This document shows, in pieces, positions 51,867 to 64,000 of a stretch of DNA of 64,000 bases. The notes below the pieces were generated by a model that worked only from the letters and a program-made list of their open reading frames with translations, had not been told where the DNA came from and did no database searches. The translations under genes were made by a program, and so were the position numbers. The stretch comes from Alopecurus myosuroides (taxonomy: Eukaryota; Streptophyta; Magnoliopsida; Poales; Poaceae), in NCBI GenBank assembly GCA_028641055.1, contig CM054057.1, forward strand, positions 577,868,610 through 577,932,609, in the 5' to 3' direction. How positions within the stretch are numbered: the first letter of the stretch is position 1; each line of letters starts with the position of its first letter.

Positions 51867-54800
51867 TGTAGCGCCCTCACATTTAATAATGTAAGAACTA
51901 CTGTGTTAAGTGCTAGTCCTTGGATCAATGCTAGCACCACAGAATAAAATGTAAAGTATCATTGCAGAAGTATCAAAAATTATTACAAATGATCCAGAAT
52001 AGCCAAGTATAGCTTTATTACAAAGTGCATAGTCTTGGAAGACTAGCAAAACTCAGAGTTTCTAAACAGCAGAAATAAAGTAGCAAGGAGCCTCCATCTT
52101 CAACCATGCGCCACATGCATTACATGTTGGGTGTAGACTCGAGTCCAAGCACTTGATCAAACTTCATCATCACAATTACCTGCACGTTGGAATATGCAAC
52201 CCCCGAAGGAGATTCAGTACAAACAATGTACTGGCAAATGACACTATGGTGGATATAAAATGGAAGTCTAAACTACATGCATATCTGGCTTGGTGGAGTT
52301 TAGGCTATTTGCAGAAAGCAAGTTTTTCCCTAACACTTTTGAAAAAGAGTTTTCTTTCCAAAGATTGGCACCATGGGACACACCCATGAGAACCACAACT
52401 AATATTTCCTTAGCCAAATTTTACTTTTCAAAACGGTGTTGAGATTCTTTTGTCCATCCTTGTCCAGCTGCTCGAAGTCGTCCATTACCGGGAACACGGC
52501 TATGATCATAGTTTCTAAACTCTGCAGAGGCTGTGCACTTTCACCCTTTGTCTTCAATTAGCCCAAACATTCTATACACACGGAGTGCATCATGGAAAGG
52601 AGAGAATTGAGACGAGATCTTTCAGAAGCAATAATTCAACCCAACCAGCAAGACCTGTTCCACATATAATTATGCTACATCTTCATGTCAAGCATGGCTG
52701 AACTCTCACAACTTAGTTGATCAAGACAGAGCCCATATGTCAAAGGGATGCACAGGAAGCTACTAAACTTAGAGGACTTGGTAATCTCTTTGTTTCCTGG
52801 GTGGCATTCCTCAAGTGAACTCCTTAGGAGATTAAAGGCCCTAAGGAGACACTCAACTTTCGACAACCACGCAATACCAAACCCACCCAGGTGGTTCATT
52901 CTAGTTTATACTTAGAAATTTCCACAACATTGAGTAAAACAAATTGTAGCAAAGCTAAGCATCCACTAAGTACTAAGTCTTCCAAAATAACAAGTCTAAA
53001 GGATGGCTACACACTACTTGGGATTTTGCATAGTCATAATAATAACTTAGTAAAAAATCCCTACCATGCATACTACTCAAAAACACTAGTAATGCATAGT
53101 AAAAATATGAGAGATTTTATGGTGTGTCACTTGCCTTGGCAATAGGATGAACAATCACAACAAGAATAACAGCAACAAGAGTAGACTTGCTCCTCTTCAC
53201 AATCTAATACAAGCAAAACAAGCCACACATAAATATACAAAACAAACATAACATAGGAAACAAAATAACAATACAAAAACGTGTATGCATGTTATGCAAT
53301 GATCAAATTAATGCACAAAATTCACAACTAGCAATAATTACTAACAATGATGTTCTCTGCTATTAATAACATGGTTATAATGCATGAAAAACAAATTTAT
53401 TATCAAATTATAATTATTAGCATTGCTAGGGTTTTATTATAGGCAAATATCAACATTAATAGAGTTTTTGTTACAAAGTGGCACAAATAATTTTTCCAAC
53501 AATTCTACAGGATAGAGGACATAAAAAAACCATTGCAATTGATTTCACCTAAAAAGGATTTGCAGATTAAAAGTTATGCCCAAAATAGTGATTAATAGGG
53601 ATCTACAAATAACATGTGAGGTCACGTTTGAAATTTGAATAGCCTAGATTAATCTACACATTGTGCTGATTTCAAAAAGCCCAACATCACCTAATTTGGA
53701 TAAACAGAACTCGAGATATGAATTTTTGAAGTTTGGAAACAAATCTGTTTTATTTTGTTTTAATCAAAAAATATGATTGATCCGGGGGACATGCACTGGT
53801 GGCTCCTGATTGGCTGGTACCGGTTCAGGCGGATCACGCACTGTGAAGCGTTAGATCTAAAGGGGATCGTGCGGCCAGGATTTAAGAAAAATGTTTCGCC
53901 TCTTCCTTCTTCCGTGGCTGCTTGATGAAGATCGGACGGACGTTGTTCCTCCTCTGCTTCGGGGTCGCCGGAGAGCTCGCCGGGAAAGTGGAGGCGCGGC
54001 GGTGATGACAGAGCAAGCACGACGGTGCTAATATACGGCACTAGGGAGATCACGGGACTTAACATGAGGTGTAGGAAGACGACGCGGACTCGATGGCGCG
54101 GGGGTTTGATCGCTCGCTTCCTGTCCCGTCGGGGATTGCTCTCCGGAGAAGTGTGGGGCAGCGGGTGGGCTCGGACGCGGTTGGTGGCGACAACCTGCTC
54201 GACGAAAGCGTGTGCAATGATGTTAGTGAGATGCGCGAGATCGAGTGGAACTGAGAGGGGGCAGAGAGAGGGGGTAGGGTGGTCAAAGTTCATCGTGGCG
54301 ACGACGGAGGGGCGCCGGAGATTTGAAGCTCGCCTGGGCGATTCTCGAGCGGGGTTCGAGGTAGGGTTCGTAGAGGAGGCTCACGGACGTCGAGGACGGG
54401 GTCTTATAGGCTCCTAGGCGTGCGGGAGGGGCTAGGGCACGGGGAGAGGCGGTGGCGGTGTCCTGGACACGCACGGACGTTGAGTTAGTCCTGGGCACGG
54501 CGATGGTGACGTCATCGTGACACGGGGGTCGCGTCACGCGCGGGGCCGGGCTGATAATGAGACAGAGAGGGGGTGAAACGGGGCGGGTTGCGTTGTTTTT
54601 CTGCTAGGCCTTCTTGATGGGCTTGGCCTGCTCAGTGAGCTGCGCGAGAGAGAGAGAGAGAAGGCAGAGGGGAGTTGGGCTGGGCCGAGAAAGGGAGAGT
54701 GGGCTGTTGCGCTAGTTTCTCGCTCTCTCTTTGTTTTTTCTCCTCTGTTTTTAATTCAATTGATTCAAATTCAATTCAAAACCCTACCAAAACAAATTAG

Positions 54801-55060
54801 AAAAATGCAAAAAAAAATGTTTTGGAAAGCTTATGAAAAATATAACATTTTGGTACTATTATTTCCCAAACTAAATTATTTTATTTTAGAAAATATTTAA
54901 ATCCAAAAAGAGGTTTAATAGGTAATAATACCTAAAATCTTGTGTTTATCAAATTAGAAGTCAAATCTTATGCAATCAAAATGCAAGTATGCTATGATGA
55001 TCATGTATGCATGATGGTTTTAAATTTTTCAATTTTTTTTGAAAATCCTGGGATGTTACA
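51867..55060 (-). repeat. Gypsy-A 3' LTR, complete (unit 2)
   Basis: On the minus strand it runs from TGTAACATCCCAGG to GCGCTACA (3194 bp), with TG...CA ends. It is followed on the right by the minus-strand sequence AGGGGTAGTC and the GAATCTCGGGACGAGATTCC stretch that typically precedes the 3' LTR of this kind of cereal Gypsy element. Open frames inside (for example 53760-54293 and 54025-54417) match those of the other LTR copy and show no domain. Confidence 0.85.
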
Positions 55061-55694
55061 GACTACCCCTCTTAAAAGGAATCTCGTCCCGAGATTCGAG
55101 AAGGCTAGCAATTAGGTTTGAAAAGTTTATGAGGTGGACTATCACCCCTAAACGAATATCTTTGAGATTGTACTTCCACCATGTAATTGGGGTAATGGAA
55201 CATGTGATGGAATAAAATGAGTTAGGGGTTACCATTCACCAACTCCATGTTGATATGATTCACATGCCCCTTTTGGAAGGGATTGGGCTTGGCAGCTTCT
55301 ATAGGCTTCTTCCCTGGGCAATCAGTTTCATAATGTCCCTTGTCTCTGCACTTGAAGCATGTCACCTTGCTAAGATCCCTCTACACTTCATGGTTGTGGT
55401 TGTGGTGTCCATTGCCATTTGAGTGACCATTACTGCTACCACTGTTTTCCTTGAGTCCTTCAATGTGATGATGACTGTTATGAGTGTGTCCATTCCCACC
55501 ATTGTGATGGTTCTCATGTTTGTGGAAATTGTGTCCTCCATTGGATGAGTGCTTCTTATATGAGGGTCCAGAGTGGTATTTCCCACCATTGTTGTACTTC
55601 CTCTCCCTGTTTTCCTCCTTCGTCATGTTGTTGTCCAAAGTAATGGCCTGATCCAACAGAGTTTGATAGTTTGGGGCATATGCTACAGACAGAG
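55061..55694 (-). mobile_element. Gypsy-A unit 2 internal region
   Basis: Reaches from the PPT side (55061-55110) to gag coding (55290-55690) in only about 200 bp, so protease, RT and integrase are missing. Interrupted at 55694 by the Copia element. Confidence 0.65.
55290..55690 (-). pseudogene. gag: Gag C-terminal part with CCHC zinc knuckle, Gypsy-A unit 2
   Basis: The frame 55381-55656 encodes a Gly/Asn/His-rich stretch (NGGKYHSGPSYKKHSSNGG, HHNHNHEV). After one in-frame TAG (55381-55383) it continues with a complete knuckle C-F-K-C-R-D-K-G-H-Y-E-T-D-C (55318-55359; spacing C-X2-C-X4-H-X4-C), which binds genomic RNA in the particle. The N-terminal part of gag is cut by the Copia insertion. 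No protease follows, so this may be a gag-only non-autonomous type or a deletion derivative. Confidence 0.7.
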
Positions 55695-57344
55695 TGAAGG
55701 GGTCATTGCATAGAAAACAAAAAATTTCCTACGCGAGAGACACTCGAAATGCCAAGATCTAATCTAGGAGACGAAGTGCAACGAGCAACGAGAGGGTTAA
55801 GGAGAACACATACCCTCGAAGACACAAAGCGTTACGAGATCAAATCTCGTTGTTGGCGTAGTCGTACTCACACCGATCCCGATAGGGAGAAGATGTGCAC
55901 CGCAATCCGGCGGTGCCTCCGTGATCGGTCACAGGTACGGTTGATGGCGACCTCCGTTCCCTCGATCCAGCGGGGCACGGAAGTAGAAGATCCCTCAGAA
56001 CTCCAGCAGCACGACGGCGTGGTGGTGGTGAAGAATCCCACGGTCAGGGCTTCGCCAAGCCGGAGACCATGGAATGGAGCAGCGGGTGAAGGGAAAAGGA
56101 AGTGGGCAAGTGTGTGTGAGAAGAGGAGCTCTCACCCTCCTTTTATAGCGGAGGGGGAGGCAGCCCAAGAGGGGGTGCGGCCAGCCATGGTGGTTCCCCC
56201 ACCTCTTCCCTCTTCATGTGAGTGGAAGCCCCACTCACATCCACTCATTTTCCCTTAAAACTCCACTTAGAAAATCCAAGAGTTTTTCTTTAATAAATGA
56301 ATAATTAAATTTATTTCTTTATTTCAGCATTTGTAAATTCTATTAACAAACTTTTGCATATAGCACCTCGAATAATTTGTTAATTCTATTAACAACCATT
56401 TGACGAAAAACCCCTTGAACTATTTCAATTTTCCCCGAAACAATTTCGGTGCTGCCCAAAATATTCTTCGATATTCCATATCCTCTCAAACGCGCCATCG
56501 AACCTTAAGTGTGTCACCCTACGGTTCGCGAATAAGATAGACATGGTCGAGACTCCTCTCCGATCAATAATCAACAGCGGGATCTGGAGATCCGTGATGA
56601 CTCCTATATATTCAAAGATGACTCTCGTGATCGTGTGAATCAACAACGTCGTGAACTATTCCCTTTGTCTCGCGACATTTTACTTGTCCGAGATTCGATC
56701 ATTGGTATCAACCATACCTTGTTCAATCTTGTTACCGACAAGTACTCTTTTCTCGTTTCCATGATATAACATCCTTGTGATCATATCACGTGCTTGCAAG
56801 CGGTGTTGATGTGATATCACCGAGTGGGCCCAGAGTATATCTCTCCGTCATTTGGATGGACAAATCCCACTCTTGATCCATGATCCTCAACTAATACTTT
56901 CCGAATACCTAACGGCACCTATATAGTCACCCTGGTATGGTGTGACGTTTGATGACATCAAAGCACCCTTCCGGTACCAGTGATTGACATGATCTCATGG
57001 TCTAAGGAATAAGTTACTTCGTATGCAAGATATAACAATATAAACTAAATGACTTGATCGTATTGGTATATTCACTTTGAGTATATGTTCATCACATCAT
57101 TCTTCTAATGATATGACCCCGTTATTAACAACATCCAATGTTCATGATCAGGAAACCTTGATCATCTATTAATCAACGAGCTAGTTAAAAGAGAGGCTTT
57201 ACTAGGAACCATTGTTTGTTTATTAAACACATGTATCAACGTTTCGGTTAATACAATTCTAGCATGAGAAATAAACATTCATCATAAACAAGGAATAATA
57301 TAATAACCATTTTATTATTGCCTCTCGGGCATATTCCCTTCAGT
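55695..57344 (-). repeat. 3' LTR of Copia element
   Basis: 1650 bp, TG...CA. The frame 55749-56258 and its match at 62441-62701 reflect shared LTR sequence and not a gene. Confidence 0.85.
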
Positions 57345-60300
57345 CTCCCGCTTGCACTAGAGTCAATAATCTAGTCTGTAAGCACTTAACACATATTGCG
57401 TTCCAGTGTTATTACCATGCTTCCCATGTGGTAAACATCATCAAAAAGATCTGAACTATGCAGGTCCTATTGTATTTGCATGTTCTTTGCGTATACACGC
57501 ATCACTCATTCTCTAATGAGACGGCTTTGTATATATTTGGTCAATCGGTGAAACCTTAATTCCTCAGCTTAAACCGATGTCACTAACATTGTGAAAATGT
57601 TGCTTCATAGTGTTAGCATTCTTGGAATTCACCAATTTCCGGTGATACCTTAATTCCCCAGCTTAAACTAATGTTACTAACATTGTCAAAATGTAGCTTC
57701 ATAGTGTCAGCATTCTTGGAAATTCACCAAGTTCAATAAAGAACTCCTTGACACAAAATACGCTTATTATCAATTCTCAACACAACGATATACTTTAGCC
57801 TTTGTTGTAGTATCTGTCACAATATTTTAATTTTGAAACTCTTTCAAATCCAGCATGGAACTTTCTTCCAGCCTATTGTGCTACCATTCATCACGTATTT
57901 TAATTGAGATAAAATTAGTTGAATAAATGACAAGACTATTAGTGTAACATATTACAACTAATATTTTGTCATTACTACATAGGAAAACATATCCTTGGCA
58001 TTTCTAAAATGACACAAGGATCTCTCCCACTGTTGTCTAATCATCGTATGAATTATCCTGCTATAACATTTTATAGCATAGGACTCATCTGGTTGTGTAC
58101 ATAGCATGGAAACATGACTTAGAAATCTCAATTTCAATGATGCTCATCATGTGTCAAAACACTTGAATCTTGCTCAATTATTTTCCATGTGACAAGAACT
58201 CCTTCTTGTCATTTCTATATTGACTTACTTCAATATTTCATCTATGTAATTTGGCTTCAATCATATCAGGCGATTTAATCCATCTCTTATAGATATCGAT
58301 GCCCAATATCTTCTAAGCCTTTCATCAATAAGAAAGTCTTAACCGTGTTAATTTAAAATACATATTTTCCAATCAACCATATGTCATCTACATAATGTAT
58401 TGGAAATATGTCATATCGCTCCCACTTAATTTCTTGTAACTCTACAAGCATCTTTATCGTTCATGATGGAATCAAACTCTTTTGATAACTTTCATTAAGG
58501 TAAAGATTTCAACTTCGTTATGCTCACTTCAACCATTGAAGTGTGCATACCTTTCTAGCAACCTTTTGAATTTTACAAAACTCCCAGACTGTGTCAAGTA
58601 CACATCCTTGATAAAACTTCCTCGAGAGGAGAGTTGGTTTTGTTATTCAACTTCCATATCATAATATGTAACTTTGCTAGAACTATCCGGAAAGACTTAG
58701 CATCACTACGAAAGATCAAAATCTTGTAGTAGTCAACTCTTTGAACTTCGTCGAAAACAACTTTTCGATAAGTACAACTTTCAAAGGATGTAAAAATCCA
58801 TGTCTTTGTCGCTATATAGACTTTTTTGCTATCGTTAGGCATCATTCCTATCGAAAGGACTACCAAGTCACATACTTGATATTCATACAAGGATACTATG
58901 GTGGATATAATGACTCATAGTAAATTTTACGAAGTCAGGGCCCATCATTTGCTTCCTTTATAAGGTCCAGGTCCTTTTGTTGTCAAAACAACACTTTACT
59001 CTTAAACCATAAGTTGGACTAAGTACAAAGTTTTAGGACTTTTGTGGTTCAGTTCGCAAACTCATTTGAAGTATCTACAATCACATGTAGTGTCTTATAA
59101 TTAGTCAAAATAGGAAACCCTGGAACAACTTCCAGTGTTGCGCTACTCTTGACATGGTAACAAAGCTTCTCTAATCTCGTTGAGTTTGTACTGTCCTCCC
59201 ACTCACTTATTTCGCAAGAACTACTTTCTTGAGAAATCAACCCTTTCTGACAAACAACGTTTGTCTTTGGTCAGTGATAGGAGAAATACCCAATGGATTC
59301 GTTGGGATAACCTTATAAACATATATGTATCCCATTTTGGTTGTAAACATTTTACACATGCTATGCATACCAAAACTTAAGAAAATGACAATTCGGGTCA
59401 CTACCCAAATCATATCTTATATGTTGTCAATTTCAATGGATCATGATGGTGCTATTTTCAGTGGAAAAACGGTTGTCACTAATGTATAAACTACAAAATT
59501 AGAATGGCATTTTTATTTATCTTACCATGTCAAACAAGGTTTCATTTTGTCTCTCGAACACTCCAAACTAATGTGGGGTAATTCGAGTAATATAAGTTGT
59601 AGAACAATTCTGCAACTTCTCAGATGTTTTGCTAAACTTGTAACTCAAACTTTATCCTTTATGATCCAATCATAAATACTTGATTATCTTGTTACAATGA
59701 TTTTTGCTTCATATTAACAACCATTTGAACCAATTCAAAATGTCAAACTCCGTTCTCTTTAAATAGATATACTCACATATCTACTCAAATCATCGACAAA
59801 ATTTTATGAAGGAAAAATTAATCCACCATACATGACTACACGTAATGGACTATATACATCAATATGTATAATCTCCACTAAATTAGTCGCCCATTCTACT
59901 TTGGCCTATGAACGTAATTTTAGTCATCTTTTGGAAGAGGTCTAACAAGCGTCAATTTATTCAAAACAAAAATGACTCCGGAAGTCCATCAATATGGAGT
60001 CCTTCATGATTTACTTTTCGATATAAACTAAAATGGTGGTGTCACAATTTAAGTGAAACTCTTTTACGTCTTGCAACGTTTAGCATTTAGTCTTATAGAT
60101 GTTTACTTTACCAACATGATTTATATTAACATATCCATCAATTATGGAATATGGTCATAGTTTGAACAATATCATTTGTTCTCACAAAAGACCAGCACAA
60201 AATAACAACTTATTAAGTTCTTAAAATAAATCTTGAATATTTGGTTTGATACGACAATGAACACAATAACACTTTATTACTGTTCTTGTCATAATCGATT

Positions 60301-62386
60301 CCACATCTATTACTAATTCCTTTTAGGCACTTGTATTTCTTGCATTGCGTTGCTTTGTATGACAACTCATACCAACCAATGTGGTATAAAAATACCAAAA
60401 AATACTTTGTTAACTAGTAATACATCTATAACTTGTATATCAAGCATATACTCCTGAGCTGGACTTTTCAGTTATCTTCTTTTTCTGCCATATATCTTTT
60501 TGTAATTCTATTTTGAATATTCCCTTTCCTTTACAGAAGAATCATTCAACATCAAACAATGATAGCCGTACTGGCTCATTTTATTTGGCGTGTTAGTCAT
60601 ATACTGTCACCCATTGAGTCATACTTTGAGTTTGATTGTTCTACTAATATCATCATATTAATAGTATTCTTCTAGATTCCACTCTTAGCAATCTCCAAGT
60701 AAGGTAAACGATTTTTACCCATACTTTTAATCCATCCCATCATAACAATTTTGTGGTTAAGCTACTATAGCTCGAAGGAAGGAATTTAGAGGATAATTTT
60801 TAGCGCCCAACTTCTTGGAATATTCAAACGCCTAGTGTCTTCAATCATTGCATATATTCAAATAATATAAGCATACATTGTCACGCTAAATTATAATCAG
60901 TCATGTTGCCACAAATAAGTTTCTAGATATCAATATATCTTTCACTTTTGTTTCTGAAAACAACTTTTTTCAGTTTCTAAATCACCTTGATCAACAAAAT
61001 ATTCTTATGAAGATAAACTAATATAGAAGCAACCATGACTCTGGATTCTAAGTAGGAATTATTTGCTCTCTAGATCAATCAATCATTAACCATATGGAGC
61101 TCGGTAGGAAATACCCAAAATCTACAATAGGACTCAATTTTACATTTCACTAATACGGTACCAATCTTAAATGATTTTAACCAGATCATAACAGTTATAT
61201 CTCAATTAACAATCTAAGTGTAAGGTAGTTATGTGGATGCCAATGAATACTATAATTTGTGCAAATACTTTGATTTGTTGTTCATGATAAATAAGTTCAA
61301 GTTAATTCAAAATTATGACATGACAACATCCCTCTTAGTCGTCTTTAGTGATTACATGAACCAAATTCACTACACCAAAACCGATCATCACGTGAGATGA
61401 TGTAGCTTCAAAGGCGAACATCGACATGTTCATCATATCATCCATATGACTCATGCTTTACCTTTCGGTTACGTGTTCCGAGTCCATGTCTATACATGCT
61501 AGGCTCGCCAAGTAGAACCGTAGTATTGCGTGTGTTTCAAGGCCATGTCTGTACATGCTAGGATTGAAAACACCCGTTGTATGCGAACGTTGAGTCTGTC
61601 ACACCCGATCATCACGTGGTGTCTCGAAACGACGAACTTTCTTAACGGCGCATACTTAAGGAAGAACCCATTATTATCTTGATATTAAGTGAGAGGGATC
61701 ATCTTAAAATGCTACCGTCGCTATCTAAGCAAAACAAGATGCATAAAAAGGATTAACATCACATACATCACATGTAAGGATAACGTGATATGATATGGTT
61801 CTTCTTGCAGTTGATCTCATAATGTGCATCATGGTATGATCTCCATCATTCCACCGGCGTGGTACCAAGTACCATTGTACCCCAATCTTGATTGTCCATC
61901 AAACATAAGACAACCATATGGATACCTTCCGGTATATCAATAATTTAAAAAAGATAGCATCTCATAATCAAATTTGTAACATTGACCATATCACATCACA
62001 TTCCCAGCAAAAACTAGTTAGACGCTTCTAATTTATTTTTGCATATTTTACGTGGCTTAGGGCTTTCAAGGATAGAACCGTTCATACCTACGAACATCAA
62101 CCACAACGTTGATAAACACATTTTTAACAACCCTTCGCAAATTAGATCTTAACTATAGTAGGAGAAACAGACACCCGCAAGCCACTTATGCAATACAAGT
62201 TGCATGTCAGTTGTGGAACAAGTCTCATGTACGTGGACATGTAAGGTTAGTCCGGGCCGCTTCATCCCACTATGCCACTAAGATCATAAAATAATCAAGG
62301 AGGTAATAACATGATCATCAACGCCCACATGCACCTATATTCTACCCGTACAAAACATCTACGCATAGATCCGGCTCTGATACCAC
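57345..62386 (-). pseudogene. Copia gag-pol, heavily decayed
   Basis: Only scraps of the polyprotein can be read. At 58594-58890 (minus) the pattern YEYQVCDLVVL...VFDEVQRVDYYKI...KSFRIVLA...IWKLN follows the start of Ty1/copia reverse transcriptase, with the KWVFK-type motif lost and YVDD not found. Frames at 59049-59240 and 60213-60398 lie where the integrase end and the pre-integrase region should be but are weak. Stops and shifts are dense everywhere. The 62100-62370 part is the untranslated leader. The AT-richness suggests long decay, perhaps by deamination of methylated cytosines. Confidence 0.55.
62374..62385 (-). promoter_or_regulatory. Primer binding site, Copia element
   Basis: Minus strand TGGTATCAGAGC, complementary to initiator tRNA-Met, one base from the LTR. 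Confidence 0.8.
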
Positions 62387-64000
62387 TGAAGGGGTCGTTG
62401 CATAGAAAACAAAAAAATTCCTACGCGAGAGACACCTGAAATGCCAAGATCTAATATAGGACACGAAGTGCAACGGGCAACGAGAGGGTTAAGGAGAACA
62501 CATACCCTCGAAGACACAAAGCGTTACGAGATCAAATCTCGTTGTTGGCGTAGTCGTACTCACACCGATCCCGATAGCGAGAACATGTGCACCGTAATCC
62601 GGCGGTGCCACCGTGATCGGTCACACGTACGGTTGATGACGACCTCCGTTCCCTCGATCCAGCGGGGCGCGGAAGTAGAGGATTCCTCGGAACTCCAGTA
62701 GAACGACGGCGTGGTGGTGGTGAAGAATCCCACGGTCAGGGCTTCGCCAAGCCGGAGACCATGGAATGGAGCAGCGGGTGGAGGGAAAAGGAAGTGGGCA
62801 AGTGTGTGTGAGAAGAGGGCTCTCCCCCTCCTTTTATAGGGGAGGGGGAGGCAGCCCAAGAGGGGGTGCGGCCAGCCATGGTGGTGCCCCCACCTCTTCC
62901 CTCTTCATGTGAGTGGAAACCCCACTCACATCCGCTCATTTTCCCTTAAAACTCCACTTAGAAAATCCAAGATTTTTTCTTTAATAAATAAATAAAACAT
63001 TTTTATTTCTTTATTTCAGCATTTGTTAATTCTATTAACAAAATTTTGCATATAGCACCTCGAATCATTTGTTAATTATATTAACAACCATTCAACGAAA
63101 AACCCCTTGAACTATTTCAATTTTCCCCGAAACAATTTCGGTGCTGCCCAAAATATTCTTTGATATTCCGTATCCTCTCAAACGTGTCATCGAACCTTAA
63201 GTGTGTCACCCTACGGTTCGCGAATAAGATAGACATGACCGAGACTCCTCTCCGATCAATAATTAATAGCGCGATTTGGAGATCCGTGATGACTCCTATA
63301 TATTCAACAATGACTCTCGTGATCGTGTGAACCAACAACGTCGTGAACTATTCCCTTTGTCTCGTGATATTTTACTTGTCCGAGATTCGGTCATTGGTAT
63401 CAACCATACCTTGTTCAATCTCGTTACCGACAAGTACTCTTTTCTCATTCCCATGATATAACATCCTTGTGATCATATCACGTGCTTGCAAGCGGTGTTG
63501 ATGTGATATCACCGAGAGGGCCCAGAGTATATCTCTCCGTCATTTGGATGGACAAATCCCACTCTTGATCCATGATCCTCAACTAATACTTTATGAATAC
63601 CTAATGACACCTTTATAGTCATCTTGTTACGGTGTGACGTTTGATGACATCTAATCACCCTTCCGGTACCAGTGATTGACATGATCTCATGGTCTAAGGA
63701 ATAAGTTACTTCGTATGCAAGATATAACAATATAAACTAAATGACTTGATCGTATTTGTATATTCACTTTGAGTATATGTTCATCACATCATTCTTCTAA
63801 TGATATGACCCCGTTATTAACAACATCCAATGTTCATGATCAGGAAACCTTGATCATCTATTAATCCACGAGCTAGTTAAAAGAGAGGTTTTACTAGGAA
63901 CCATTGTTTGTTTATTAAACACACATGTATCAACGTTTCTGGTTAATACAATTCTAGCATGAGAAATAAACATTCATCATAAATAAGGAATAAGATAATA
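62387..64000 (-). repeat. 5' LTR of Copia element, cut by window end
   Basis: 1614 bp of an expected ~1650 bp. Collinear with 55695-57310 with scattered substitutions. Confidence 0.85.

Larger units (their letters stand above)
55695..64000 (-). mobile_element. BARE/Angela-like Copia retrotransposon, decayed; runs off the right edge
   Basis: LTRs 55695-57344 and 62387-64000+ are close copies. Next to the right LTR is the complement of a tRNA-Met primer site (62374-62385), so it lies on the minus strand with its 5' LTR on the right. Its LTR start (TGAAGGGAATATGCCCGAGA...) and the preceding CAAGCGGGAGAC tract match the BARE/Angela/WIS pattern. The 5.04 kb interior is very AT-rich with no frame over 100 codons. 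Left target duplication would be CAGAG (55690-55694); the right one is outside the window. Confidence 0.8.

Noticed and set aside
55749..56258. 169-codon plus frame in the Copia LTR
   Set aside because: Partly repeated in the other LTR (62441-62701) but broken there; no domain, antisense to the element.

Overview
The window is a block of nested and rearranged transposable elements from a large, repeat-rich grass genome, most likely a Triticeae species (wheat, barley, Aegilops). The evidence is a BARE/Angela-type Copia element, Tat-lineage Gypsy elements with antisense genes, a large retrotransposon derivative (LARD) with 4.3 kb LTRs, and a CACTA element. I see no intact host gene, rRNA, functional tRNA, CRISPR array or prokaryotic operon. 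Most reading frames are degraded transposon genes.

Layout. Positions 1-3197 are the right part of a Helitron. It carries a 570-bp tandem array and a Mutator-like element (1568-2233) with a 9-bp target duplication, and it ends in a hairpin plus CTAG inside a Stowaway-like MITE whose right half is 3198-3304. Next is a broken multi-exon gene fragment on the minus strand (3530-5245), of the type found in Ulp1-protease/plant-mobile-domain transposon genes. From 6198 on there is a minus-strand Gypsy family ('Gypsy-A', 3.2 kb LTR, tRNA-Met primer site). It occurs in two incomplete units because a segment of gene fragment plus LTR was duplicated (unit 1: 4812-10545 and 50125-50488; unit 2: 50502-55694). 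Neither unit has pol.

Element 1 (10546-50119, plus strand, TSD ACAGG) is a Tat-lineage Gypsy element inserted in a Gypsy-A LTR. Element 2, a related Tat element (16353-33770, minus strand, TSD CATGG), sits in the integrase of element 1. A CACTA transposon (26073-30723, TSD TTG) sits in element 2 just upstream of its protease and carries transposase remnants plus a captured FAR1-like fragment. A LARD (36139-45187, TSD AGCAA) sits between the two antisense genes of element 1. Element 2 lies head to head with element 1, so the locus is a large imperfect inverted repeat. From 55695 to beyond the right edge there is a decayed BARE/Angela-like Copia element on the minus strand.

How the parts work together. 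Each Tat element encodes gag, protease, reverse transcriptase, two RNase H domains and integrase in the sense direction. Between integrase and the 3' LTR each carries two spliced genes in the opposite direction. The first has the 'putative gypsy type transposon' (Transposase_28-like) domain, a TATA box about 100 bp upstream of its ATG and, farther upstream, an array of CGAAA-N4-TTTCG palindromes. Three polypurine-tract-like segments recur at matching places in both copies. These conserved non-coding features are the most interesting content of the window. All pol and antisense genes contain stops or frameshifts, so none of the copies looks autonomous.
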